This document shows, one piece after another, positions 27,767 through 37,568 of a stretch of DNA of 64,000 bases (position 1 is its first letter; every line of letters begins with the position of its first letter). Origin of the DNA: Synechocystis sp. PCC 6714 (GTDB lineage: Bacteria > Cyanobacteriota > Cyanobacteriia > Cyanobacteriales > Microcystaceae); NCBI RefSeq assembly GCF_000478825.2, contig NZ_CP007542.1:930001-994000 (forward strand), read 5' to 3'. The notes under the pieces are model-generated. The model did not search any database. It was not told the DNA's origin and saw only the letters and a program-made list of their open reading frames with translations. The translations under genes and the position numbers were made by a program.

Positions 27767-29947
27767 ATGATCCAAGCTATGGCCTCTGCTCCCACCGTTA
27801 ATTTTCAAGATCCTTCTTACTATTTTAATCGGGAGTTAAGCTGGTTGGCTTTCAATCAACGGGTGCTCCATGAAGGGTTGGATGACCGTACTCCCCTCTT
27901 AGAACGGTTGAAGTTTTTGGCAATTTTTTGCTCTAACCTGGATGAATTTTTCATGGTCAGGGTGGCGGGCTTGAAGCAACAGGTGGAAGCTAACGTCACC
28001 AAACTTACTGCGGACGGTCGTACTCCTTCCCAGCAGCTCAAGGAAATTAGCAAAGCCCTCCGGCCTTTGGTGTGTCAGCAACATCAGGTATTTGAATATG
28101 TACTGAGGGAAAAATTAGCCGAGGAGGGGATTTTCCTCAACGACCATGTGGATCTTAGCCAGGAAGAACGGCATTATCTCCATCGGTTTTATGATGACCA
28201 CATCTTTCCGGTTTTAACCCCTTTGGCGGTGGATCCAAGCCACCCCTTTCCCTACATTTCCAACCTCAGTCTTAATTTAGGAGTGGTGGTAAGGGACCCG
28301 GAGACCGACGAGGAATTATTTGCCCGGGTCAAGGTACCCCCTACTCTGCCTCGCTTTGTGGCTCTGCCGGAAGATGTTTGTCAGCCGGATCCCGGTAAGC
28401 CGTGGCTCTGGACTGGCGTGCCCCTGGAGCAGGTCATTGCCCATAATCTGGAATCCCTCTTTCCCGGCATGATTATCCAGGAATGTCATCTCTTTCGGGT
28501 GACCCGTAACGCGGACATTGCGGTGGAGGAAGACGAAGCCGATGATTTACTATTGGCGATCGAAGAGGAATTGCGTAAACGACGGGTGGGCAAATCCGCA
28601 GTGCGTCTGGAAATCAATGCTTCTACCCCGAAAGCCATTCGCGATCGCCTGATGGCGGATTTGGGATTGGAGGAAATTGATGTTTACGACATTGACGGCA
28701 TGTTGGGACTAAAGGACCTGTTCTTCTTCCTGTCCTTACCTGCCCCCCATCTTAAGGATGAACCCTGGGCTTCCGTTATTCCCCCCCGGCTTAAGCATGT
28801 CTATGAATTTGTCGATGGAAACGAAGACGGTAGGGTCCAGCAGGAAGGGGTGGATATTTTCACCCTCATTCGTCAGGGGGACATTTTGGTCCATCATCCC
28901 TATCAATCCTTTACCGCTTCGGTGCAACAATTTATTACCCAGGCGGCTTACGATCCCCATGTATTGACCATTAAAATGACTTTGTACCGCACTTCGGGGG
29001 ATTCCCCCATTGTTAACGCTCTGATTGCGGCGGCGGAAAATGGCAAACAGGTAGCTGTGTTGGTGGAACTGAAGGCTCGTTTTGATGAGGAGAATAATAT
29101 TAACTGGGCGAGGAAATTAGAACAGTACGGCGTCCATGTGGTCTATGGTCTAGTAGGACTAAAAACCCACACCAAAACGGTACTAGTGGTTCGCCAGGAA
29201 GGCCCGGACATCCGTCGTTATGTGCACATTGGCACGGGCAACTACAATCCTAAAACCGCCAGGCTCTATACCGATTTAGGGCTGATTACTTGCCGTCCAG
29301 AATTAGGCCATGACCTGACTAATTTATTTAACTTTTTGACTGGTTATTCCCGCCAAAAGGATTACCAAAAATTATTGGTGGCCCCGGTTAATATGCGGGA
29401 AAGAATGATAGCAATGATTGAGCGGGAAGCAGACCATTGTCTGAATGGGGGCACTGGTCGGATTGTGGCCAAAATGAATTCCCTAGTGGATACGCAAATC
29501 ATTCGCGCCCTCTACGCTGCTTCCCAAGCAGGAGTACAGATTGATCTGATTGTGCGGGGTATTTGTTGCCTCCGACCAGGGGTGGAAAATGTCAGTGAAA
29601 ATATTCGGGTCATTAGTGTCATTGGCCGGCTGTTGGAGCATTCCCGTATTTTTTATTTCCACAATGGCGGTGAGGAGGAAATTTACATTGGCAGTGCGGA
29701 CTGGATGAGCCGCAATTTAACCAGACGGGTGGAAGCGGTGGTACCGGTGGAGCAAACCGATTTAAAACAGGAATTACAGTCCATTTTGGGTATTCTCCTG
29801 GCAGATAACCGTCAGGCTTGGGAGTTACAGCCCGATGGCACCTATGTGCAACGTCGCCCCCCTTCTCCGGAGCAGAGCCACAGTGCCCAGGCCATTTTCA
29901 CCGCCCAGGCGATCGCCGAAAGTACGGAGGAAGCGGAAATTATTTGA
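27767..29947 (+). CDS. ppk1: Polyphosphate kinase PPK1
   Basis: Reversibly polymerises the terminal phosphate of ATP into polyphosphate. The 726-residue protein has the four PPK1 domains: an N-terminal helical domain (YYFNRELSWLAFNQRVL), a head domain, and two phospholipase-D-like catalytic domains. The autophosphorylated histidine is in GLKTHTKTVLV, and the second catalytic His is in SRIFYFHNGGEEEIYIGSADWMSRNL. VKMTLYRTSGDS-type binding residues are also present (IKMTLYRTSGDSP). The ATG at 27767 is used; an ATG four codons later is possible. It converges on the serine hydrolase gene with 33 bases between stops. Confidence 0.97.
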   Translation: MIQAMASAPTVNFQDPSYYFNRELSWLAFNQRVLHEGLDDRTPLLERLKFLAIFCSNLDEFFMVRVAGLKQQVEANVTKLTADGRTPSQQLKEISKALRPLVCQQHQVFEYVLREKLAEEGIFLNDHVDLSQEERHYLHRFYDDHIFPVLTPLAVDPSHPFPYISNLSLNLGVVVRDPETDEELFARVKVPPTLPRFVALPEDVCQPDPGKPWLWTGVPLEQVIAHNLESLFPGMIIQECHLFRVTRNADIAVEEDEADDLLLAIEEELRKRRVGKSAVRLEINASTPKAIRDRLMADLGLEEIDVYDIDGMLGLKDLFFFLSLPAPHLKDEPWASVIPPRLKHVYEFVDGNEDGRVQQEGVDIFTLIRQGDILVHHPYQSFTASVQQFITQAAYDPHVLTIKMTLYRTSGDSPIVNALIAAAENGKQVAVLVELKARFDEENNINWARKLEQYGVHVVYGLVGLKTHTKTVLVVRQEGPDIRRYVHIGTGNYNPKTARLYTDLGLITCRPELGHDLTNLFNFLTGYSRQKDYQKLLVAPVNMRERMIAMIEREADHCLNGGTGRIVAKMNSLVDTQIIRALYAASQAGVQIDLIVRGICCLRPGVENVSENIRVISVIGRLLEHSRIFYFHNGGEEEIYIGSADWMSRNLTRRVEAVVPVEQTDLKQELQSILGILLADNRQAWELQPDGTYVQRRPPSPEQSHSAQAIFTAQAIAESTEEAEII

Positions 29948-29980
29948 GCAATGGGGCCAGTAAGGTCTGGCCGGGCTGAG

Positions 29981-31468
29981 TTAATTACCGGAATCCACCG
30001 GGGTTTCCTCTGGTTTGGCCGCAGGTTGGGCTGGGGTGACCGGAGGGATGATGCCTTTGTAATGCTGGTAAACGGTGCGGGAAATATCCTGAATGAGCAA
30101 ACGGCCCGCCACATCGTTATGGGGTCGGGTAGCTAGCACAGCCCCCACATAGCGTTTTCCGTTGGGCATATCCACTATGCCCGCATCTCCCAAGACAGTG
30201 CCAATATCACCGGTTTTATGGGAAATGGTGGCGTCCGGCTCCAATCCCTGGGGCAAGAGGGTACGGGTTTGGGTTTCCTGCATGATCTTCAACAGGCGAT
30301 CACGGGATTTGAGGGATAAAAGTTCTCCCCCCTGGAGTTTGACTAACAATAGAGCTAAATCCTGGGGGCTGGTGGTGTTGGTGCCCTCTAAATCCGGCAG
30401 GTAATTATTAATTTTGGTTTGGGGCATCTGCCATGCTTGGAAACGCTGGTTGAGAAATTCCTTACCCCCCAACCGCTTGATCAACATATTGGTGGCGGTG
30501 TTATCACTGATGACAATCATTTTGGTTACCACCTCTAGGGCCGGATAGCTGGACCGTTTACCCACGTCATACTGCATAGTGCCCGCTTCCCCCACAATCA
30601 CATCTTCCGTTAAGGGCAGTTCTTCATGGAGTTGGATTTTGCCCTGGTCCACCGCTTCAAAAAAGGCGATCGCCACGGGAATTTTAATGGTGCTGGCAGC
30701 GGGTAGCTGGGTTTCTCCTTTGGCATTGGCAAAGCGACCGTTGTCTACGTCAATGAAATAGGCATAGGAATTGATGGCTGGAGCTTTGGACGTCCCCAGG
30801 GTGGTCAACTTTTGGGTTAGGGCCGGGTCTTCCTGGGTGGGCTGAATCGCGTCAGGAACAGCACTGGGGGCAGTGGCCACGGTCGTTTCCTGATTTTGTG
30901 CTGTTTCCGGTGTGGCCGTTGCCGGGGTTCCCCGTAATTTATCAGCTTCCGTTGTGACCCAACCCGCAATGGACGCTAGTACCTTTTGGGGGTAGATAAC
31001 CTGTTTATCTTGATTTATTTGCTCTGAACCAGTGGTTGTGGCCAAAGGAGCCTGTTCTTGACCAGCCCGGATAAATTTAGTGGGGCTAAAGGTGGTGATA
31101 GTTGTGCCGGCGATCGCCCCAATACCAATACCCACAACCCCCAGACGAATGGAACCGAGCAAACCTTTTTGCCACCAGCTCAGGGGCCTACTCACCTTGC
31201 GGGGCCGTAGGCCAGAGGTTTTACCTTTGGGGACAAATTTCCCTGCTGGTTTAACGTCGGTGCCACTCACAACCTTAAACGGGTTGACCTTCCCCCCCCC
31301 GGACTTTGGGGTCAATGGTTGCAGTTCCCGGTCCACCGAATCCTCAACTTGTTCGGTAACTTCAGTAACGGCTTCGCCACTGGGGGATATGGGGGTGCCG
31401 GTAATGACCCGGAGATTACGGCGTTGGGCACGGCGAGACTTTGGACGACGGGGCATGGAAGTAATCAT
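29981..31468 (-). CDS. Membrane-anchored serine hydrolase of the class A beta-lactamase fold
   Basis: A 495-residue protein with a basic cytosolic N-terminus (PRRPKSRRAQRR), one membrane anchor (about residues 104-127), a Thr/Ala/Pro-rich linker and a penicillin-binding domain from about 230. All three serine-hydrolase motifs are present: S259-T-I-K, S321-D-N and K418-T-G. The loop that carries Glu166 and Asn170 in true class A beta-lactamases aligns with NNYLPDLEGTNTTSPQDLA, putting Leu at the Glu166 position and Glu at 170. Without the deacylating Glu it may be a cell-wall peptidase or ligand binder, not a resistance enzyme. An ATG four codons downstream is an alternative start. Confidence 0.85.
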   Translation of the reverse strand: MITSMPRRPKSRRAQRRNLRVITGTPISPSGEAVTEVTEQVEDSVDRELQPLTPKSGGGKVNPFKVVSGTDVKPAGKFVPKGKTSGLRPRKVSRPLSWWQKGLLGSIRLGVVGIGIGAIAGTTITTFSPTKFIRAGQEQAPLATTTGSEQINQDKQVIYPQKVLASIAGWVTTEADKLRGTPATATPETAQNQETTVATAPSAVPDAIQPTQEDPALTQKLTTLGTSKAPAINSYAYFIDVDNGRFANAKGETQLPAASTIKIPVAIAFFEAVDQGKIQLHEELPLTEDVIVGEAGTMQYDVGKRSSYPALEVVTKMIVISDNTATNMLIKRLGGKEFLNQRFQAWQMPQTKINNYLPDLEGTNTTSPQDLALLLVKLQGGELLSLKSRDRLLKIMQETQTRTLLPQGLEPDATISHKTGDIGTVLGDAGIVDMPNGKRYVGAVLATRPHNDVAGRLLIQDISRTVYQHYKGIIPPVTPAQPAAKPEETPVDSGN

Positions 31469-31640
31469 GGTGAGGCTTTGGGAAGGATATTATCCCGGAG
31501 GAAGAGGATTGGTTACCGGGGGGCGGCGTTTCCATTAGTTCAACACTCTAAAACGAAGAACCCATACAGGACAAGAACCAGACAAAAGTTTATTGGCCAG
31601 GCCATCACAATCGCCCCAGTAGTTGCTCGGAATGACTAAT

Positions 31641-32402
31641 TCAAAGTTCAATTTGTTGCGTTAACCAGTCAATTTGCCCCAAAATTCCGCGCAATAGGGC
31701 CACTTCCTCAACATTCAATCCGGCTCGTTGATAAATTCGGCGTAATTTCGCCATTTTGCTGGGGGCGGTATGGGGATATAAAACCTGAATATTTAACAGG
31801 GTTTTTTCTAAGTGTTGATAGTAACCATCCAATTGGGCGTTGGTGGCCGGGGGGACGGGAGATAGAGTTTCAATTTCTGGGGGGGAGCTCTGCTTTTGTG
31901 GCAACGTGGCTAGGTTAGCTTGGTACAACTCATAGGTGCAGACTGCCACCGCTTGGGAAAGGTTCAAGGACGGGTACTGGGGATGAACGGGAATGCGGAC
32001 AAAGCGATGGGCTTGATTTAATTCCTCATTAGTCAGTCCACTGTCTTCCCTCCCAAATACCAAGGCACTTTTCAGATTTGGGGCTAACAACCAAGGTAAT
32101 GCTTGCCGGGGAGTTTCCGCCGGGGATGCCAATATTTGTTCCCGGGCACTGGTGGCAATGATACGCTGGCGATCGCCAAGGGCCGTGGCCAAAGTATCCA
32201 CCACTTTTGCTTTAGCTAGGACATCTTTGGCATGGACTGCCATGGTTTGAGCCTCAAAGCTCTGGTGATCACAGCGGGGGTTGACCAAAATTAATTCCCC
32301 CAATCCTACATTCTTCATGGCCCTGGCGATCGCCCCTACGTTTCTTTCCCCCTGGGGTTCCACGACGACAATGGCAATGCGTTCCAAATTACTATCCTCC
32401 AA
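31641..32402 (-). CDS. trmJ: tRNA (cytidine/uridine-2'-O-)-methyltransferase TrmJ-like
   Basis: A SPOUT-class RNA methyltransferase of 253 residues. The N-terminal VVVEPQGERNVGAIARAMKNVGL is the RNA-contacting motif of TrmJ and TrmH-group 1 enzymes; SALVFGREDSGLTNEEL and the knot-forming YPSLNLSQAVAVCTYELY complete the SAM-binding trefoil. TrmJ methylates the ribose of position 32 in several tRNAs. The C-terminal 80 residues are the family's dimerisation extension. It is upstream of, and probably not co-transcribed with, the serine hydrolase (about 170 bases apart). Confidence 0.9.
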   Translation of the reverse strand: MEDSNLERIAIVVVEPQGERNVGAIARAMKNVGLGELILVNPRCDHQSFEAQTMAVHAKDVLAKAKVVDTLATALGDRQRIIATSAREQILASPAETPRQALPWLLAPNLKSALVFGREDSGLTNEELNQAHRFVRIPVHPQYPSLNLSQAVAVCTYELYQANLATLPQKQSSPPEIETLSPVPPATNAQLDGYYQHLEKTLLNIQVLYPHTAPSKMAKLRRIYQRAGLNVEEVALLRGILGQIDWLTQQIEL

Positions 32403-32511
32403 AATTTTTATTTGTTTGGGCGATGGGCCAGTGATTATTTTTTAACTGGGCATAATTTCCCACAAGGTTTTTCCTATTTCCATTTTCCCTAGGCAGAATA
32501 TAAAAATTACT

Positions 32512-33489
32512 TTAATTGCTCTGGGTCTTGTTAAATGGTTTTTCCCATTGACTACGACTGCCAAAAATATAAGTGAACACAAAGGTGAATTCACAACCAA
32601 TAAAAAAGACTTGAAAAATTAGATAAATCCACAACAACAGCACCATTACATTGCCCACAACTCCGTAGGCTTGCAAATTTTCACCAATGCGAATAATTCC
32701 GCTACTTACAGCATTTTGTAAGCCCACCATGGCTGCAGCCGTTAGAACTGCCCCTGGGAAAATATCCCACCATTGTAGCCGGATGGGAGGTAAAACTTTA
32801 AACAAAGTAACAATAACTGCGGTAATGACAAAGTAAGAAATACTAGTCTGTAGGGTAGCGATTAAACCTAAACTATCAAAGGCAACCCAGGGAATAGACT
32901 GTCCAAATTCCGCCAGGACAGTCAGAAAAATTTTAGCCGCCAAGTTGGCAAACATAGACAAAAGAAATACCATTACCGTGCTTAGCACCAGCAAAAAAGC
33001 AAGAATTTTATTCCTAATGAAATTGAAAGCGTGGTGTTTAACTCCCGCATTTTCCCTAGGTTGGTAAGCCACGGCCCAGATTTTTTTAACGCTTTGATTC
33101 AAGGCATCAAAAATGCGGCTAGCGGTGAGAACCAAAATGCCAAAGCCAATAATTCCAGCGCTAAAACTACTTTGGTTTAGATTGGTCAAGGCTTGCTGAA
33201 AAACCCGAAAGGGCTGTTCCGGTAAAATATTTTGGGCAAAACCAATCAACTGCAAATAATAGTTGGAGTCTGACCCCAATAATCGACCAGCAATGCTCAA
33301 CATCACCAAGCAAATGGGAAAGAGGGAAAACAGCGCATAGTAAGCCAAGGCAGCCCCCATATCAATGCAATTATCCTTTTGCCATTTAAGAATAGTTTGC
33401 AATATCAACTGACTGATGCGGGCTGGTAAAACGACAGTCCGAAAGAGATTGATTAACCGCCTTATTTGGGTGAAATGATTCCCCATCAA
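32512..33489 (-). CDS. YihY/BrkB family inner-membrane protein
   Basis: A 325-residue membrane protein with about six hydrophobic segments and the YihY-family pattern: CIDMGAALAYYALFSLFPICL in the first segment, a central AFLLVLSTVMVFLLSM, and LPPIRLQWWDIFPGAVLTAAAMVG. The family was once labelled ribonuclease BN by mistake; its actual role is unknown, with transport or envelope functions suggested. It lies downstream of thiC on the same strand, beyond a terminator hairpin. Confidence 0.87.
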   Translation of the reverse strand: MMGNHFTQIRRLINLFRTVVLPARISQLILQTILKWQKDNCIDMGAALAYYALFSLFPICLVMLSIAGRLLGSDSNYYLQLIGFAQNILPEQPFRVFQQALTNLNQSSFSAGIIGFGILVLTASRIFDALNQSVKKIWAVAYQPRENAGVKHHAFNFIRNKILAFLLVLSTVMVFLLSMFANLAAKIFLTVLAEFGQSIPWVAFDSLGLIATLQTSISYFVITAVIVTLFKVLPPIRLQWWDIFPGAVLTAAAMVGLQNAVSSGIIRIGENLQAYGVVGNVMVLLLWIYLIFQVFFIGCEFTFVFTYIFGSRSQWEKPFNKTQSN

Positions 33490-33502
33490 TCAGATAAAAG
33501 TT

Positions 33503-33533
33503 AAAAATCGGAAAGGTGGGCTTGAACCCACCT
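33503..33533 (-). terminator. Probable intrinsic terminator downstream of thiC
   Basis: On the minus strand AGGTGGG and CCCACCT form a perfect 7-bp stem with a TTCAAG loop, followed by TTTCCGATTTTT. It lies about 175 bases past the thiC stop and just before the YihY gene start. The loop resembles a tRNA T-arm but is one base too short and no acceptor or anticodon arms are found. Confidence 0.6.
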
Positions 33534-33705
33534 CTATGGTTGGATTGTGTCTCAGAAAACTCCTAGCATTAGGGTCGCTTTAGCCGGGCGATTTGGAAGA
33601 CAAATGAAAACGCCGTCAACAAGTGCTTAGAATCCACTGCTGGAGGTTTGAGTCTGTCTCTCGAAGTTGCCATAATTGGGGCTAGTTAGGAGGACAGACT
33701 GATTG
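33534..33705 (-). other. Long thiC 3' untranslated region with inverted repeat
   Basis: This 172-base gap downstream of thiC has no coding capacity. AGTCTGTC near 33651-33658 can pair with GACAGACT near 33693-33700. It is either a long 3' untranslated region or a separate small RNA; nothing decides between these. Confidence 0.3.
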
Positions 33706-35562
<1,857 letters not shown>

Positions 35563-35680
35563 TGCAGACGATTAAAGTTTGCAATATGAAATATATCTTC
35601 TCGGGCATCGACGAAGATCGACAATTTGTTTTGTAATTAAAAATCTATAAACTCTATCGAATACTGTAGAAAATATACAA

Positions 35681-36265
35681 TCATTCCGGTAAAGTTTCCA
35701 GGATGATATTCTCATAAATTTCGTCAACGGAGCAGTCAAATTCAAGGCTGGGAATATGGAAAACTTCATCACTACTATAGTCGCAATAGATCCAGATATC
35801 AGCAGTTTGCCGTTGATAAACTTCCACCAACACTTGATCGGTATTAACTAATAAATACTCTTGCAAACTAGGGATTTGTCGATAATATCTCAACTTGCGG
35901 GAACGGTCATAGTTGGCAGTACTGGGAGAAAGTACTTCAATGATCACCTTGGGATGTTGAATCCATTGGGTGGCGTTAAGATCCTGGGGATGACAACTAA
36001 TCACCAAATCGGGATAAAAATAACGATCGCCTCGTTTTGCCTGCACTTTGACATCGGACATATTGAGACGGCAACCCCGATGCTTAATGTGGGGTCGCAG
36101 AATAGTCAGCAGATTAATGGCAAGGTCATTGTGGGGAATACTGCCACCAGTCATGGCCAGAATTTCTCCATCAATGTACTCGTGACGGATTTCTTGTTTT
36201 GCTTCCCAGGCCAGATATTCTTCTGGGGTAAGTGGCGGTAGTTGGGATTGGAGAGCAGAAATCAT
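35681..36265 (-). CDS. Uma2 family (DUF820) restriction-endonuclease-like protein
   Basis: A 194-residue protein of the Uma2/DUF820 family, hugely expanded in cyanobacteria and structurally related to PD-(D/E)XK endonucleases. The opening PPLTPEEYLAWEAKQEIRHEYIDGEI, the strand with DLVISCH, then VIIEVLSPSTANYDRSRKLRYY carrying the catalytic D/E and K positions, and LQEYLLVN are all family hallmarks. Target and role are unknown; some are carried by mobile elements. Convergent with the DUF2442 gene. Confidence 0.92.
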   Translation of the reverse strand: MISALQSQLPPLTPEEYLAWEAKQEIRHEYIDGEILAMTGGSIPHNDLAINLLTILRPHIKHRGCRLNMSDVKVQAKRGDRYFYPDLVISCHPQDLNATQWIQHPKVIIEVLSPSTANYDRSRKLRYYRQIPSLQEYLLVNTDQVLVEVYQRQTADIWIYCDYSSDEVFHIPSLEFDCSVDEIYENIILETLPE

Positions 36266-36406
36266 GGTTAATTTGCCATCAATGGGACAATCGCCATTGG
36301 GTTGATCAACAATTACATTTTAAAGACAAGTTTTGCAAAATCGCCCCAATATTGCCTTAGGCCTGTGGGAAAATCCCTTAAATCATACCTTTAATAATCT
36401 GCCCCT

Positions 36407-37516
36407 ATGAAACGCCGTCAAATCCTTGGTCAATCGGCGATCGCCGCTGGAACCGCCGCCAGTTTAATTGCCTGTGGCCAGGCCACCACCTCCGACAGTA
36501 AAACCAGTACTGGGGGAGATTTGCCCAATATTCGTTGGCGCATGGTCACCAGTTGGCCCAAATCCCTCGACACTCTTTTTGGGGGTGCTGAAGACTTCTG
36601 CAAGGCGATCGCCGCCATGACCGGGGGAAAATTCCAGATTACGCCCTACGCCGCTGGGGAAATTGTGCCGGGGCTGGAAGTATTGGATGCGGTGCAAAAC
36701 GGCACCGTTGAGTGTGGCCACACCGCCAGTTACTATTACATTGGCAAAAATCCGGCCCTCGGTTTTGCCTGTGTGATGCCCTTTGGTTTGACGGCCCAAC
36801 AACAAAATGCCTGGCTCTATGCCGGGGGAGGGCTAGAGATGATGCAAAAGGTTTACAGCGACTTCAATATCATTAATTTCACTGCGGGTAACACCGGGGC
36901 CCAGATGGCCGGTTGGTTTAAAAAACCAGTGGAATCCCTAGCGGATTTGCGGGGCTTGAAAATGCGTATTCCCGGTTTGGGGGGACAAGTGATGGCCAAG
37001 CTAGGGGTTAACGTCCAGGTAATCCCTGGGGGAGAATTATTCCTAGCCCTAGACCGGGGTACCATTGATGCGGCGGAATGGGTCGGCCCCTACGACGACG
37101 AAAAACTGGGATTAAATAAGGCGGCGCGGTACTATTACTATCCTGGTTGGTGGGAGCCAGGCCCCAGCTTAGACGTATTGGTGAACCAAAGCCAATGGGC
37201 GAAATTACCTCCGGAATACCAAGCTATTTTCCAGGAAGCAGCCCGTAGTGCTAATCTGCTCATGCTATCCCGTTACGAAACTTTTAATAGCATTGCCCTG
37301 AAAAAATTAGTAGACGGGGGTACAATTCTCAAAGCATTTTCTCCGGAAATTTTAACTGTAGCCCAAGAAACTTCCCAGGCATTGTTAGAAGAATTTGCCG
37401 GCAAAGATATCCAATTTAAGGAGATTTATCAGCAATGGAAAGCATTCCGTACTCAAATACTTGCTTGGAACGTCATCAATGAGCTCAGTTATGCCCAACA
37501 GTTATCATCCCAGTAG
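36407..37516 (+). CDS. TRAP-type periplasmic substrate-binding lipoprotein (DctP/TakP-like)
   Basis: A 369-residue solute-binding protein of TRAP transporters. The N-terminus has a twin-arginine start (MKRRQILGQ) and a lipobox LIACG placing the acylated Cys at residue 23. The mature domain resembles TakP, which binds 2-oxo acids such as pyruvate: [57 protein letters not shown] and the ligand-gripping [14 protein letters not shown]. No membrane DctQ or DctM genes are nearby, so the permease must be elsewhere. The substrate is inferred from family resemblance only. Confidence 0.88.
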   Translation: MKRRQILGQSAIAAGTAASLIACGQATTSDSKTSTGGDLPNIRWRMVTSWPKSLDTLFGGAEDFCKAIAAMTGGKFQITPYAAGEIVPGLEVLDAVQNGTVECGHTASYYYIGKNPALGFACVMPFGLTAQQQNAWLYAGGGLEMMQKVYSDFNIINFTAGNTGAQMAGWFKKPVESLADLRGLKMRIPGLGGQVMAKLGVNVQVIPGGELFLALDRGTIDAAEWVGPYDDEKLGLNKAARYYYYPGWWEPGPSLDVLVNQSQWAKLPPEYQAIFQEAARSANLLMLSRYETFNSIALKKLVDGGTILKAFSPEILTVAQETSQALLEEFAGKDIQFKEIYQQWKAFRTQILAWNVINELSYAQQLSSQ

Positions 37517-37568
37517 CCCCTGTGCCAAAATAACGGGAGAGTTACTGTAACGGGTCAAAGGCATTCCG

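Noticed and set aside
29981-31468. Annotation as an antibiotic-resistance beta-lactamase
   Set aside because: The glutamate needed for deacylation is missing in my alignment, and a long membrane-anchored N-terminus is unlike secreted beta-lactamases.
33503-33600. tRNA-like T-arm (GGTGGG-TTCAAG-CCCACC) on the minus strand
   Set aside because: The loop has six instead of seven bases, and no matching acceptor, D or anticodon arm exists within 100 bases; it fits an intrinsic terminator better.
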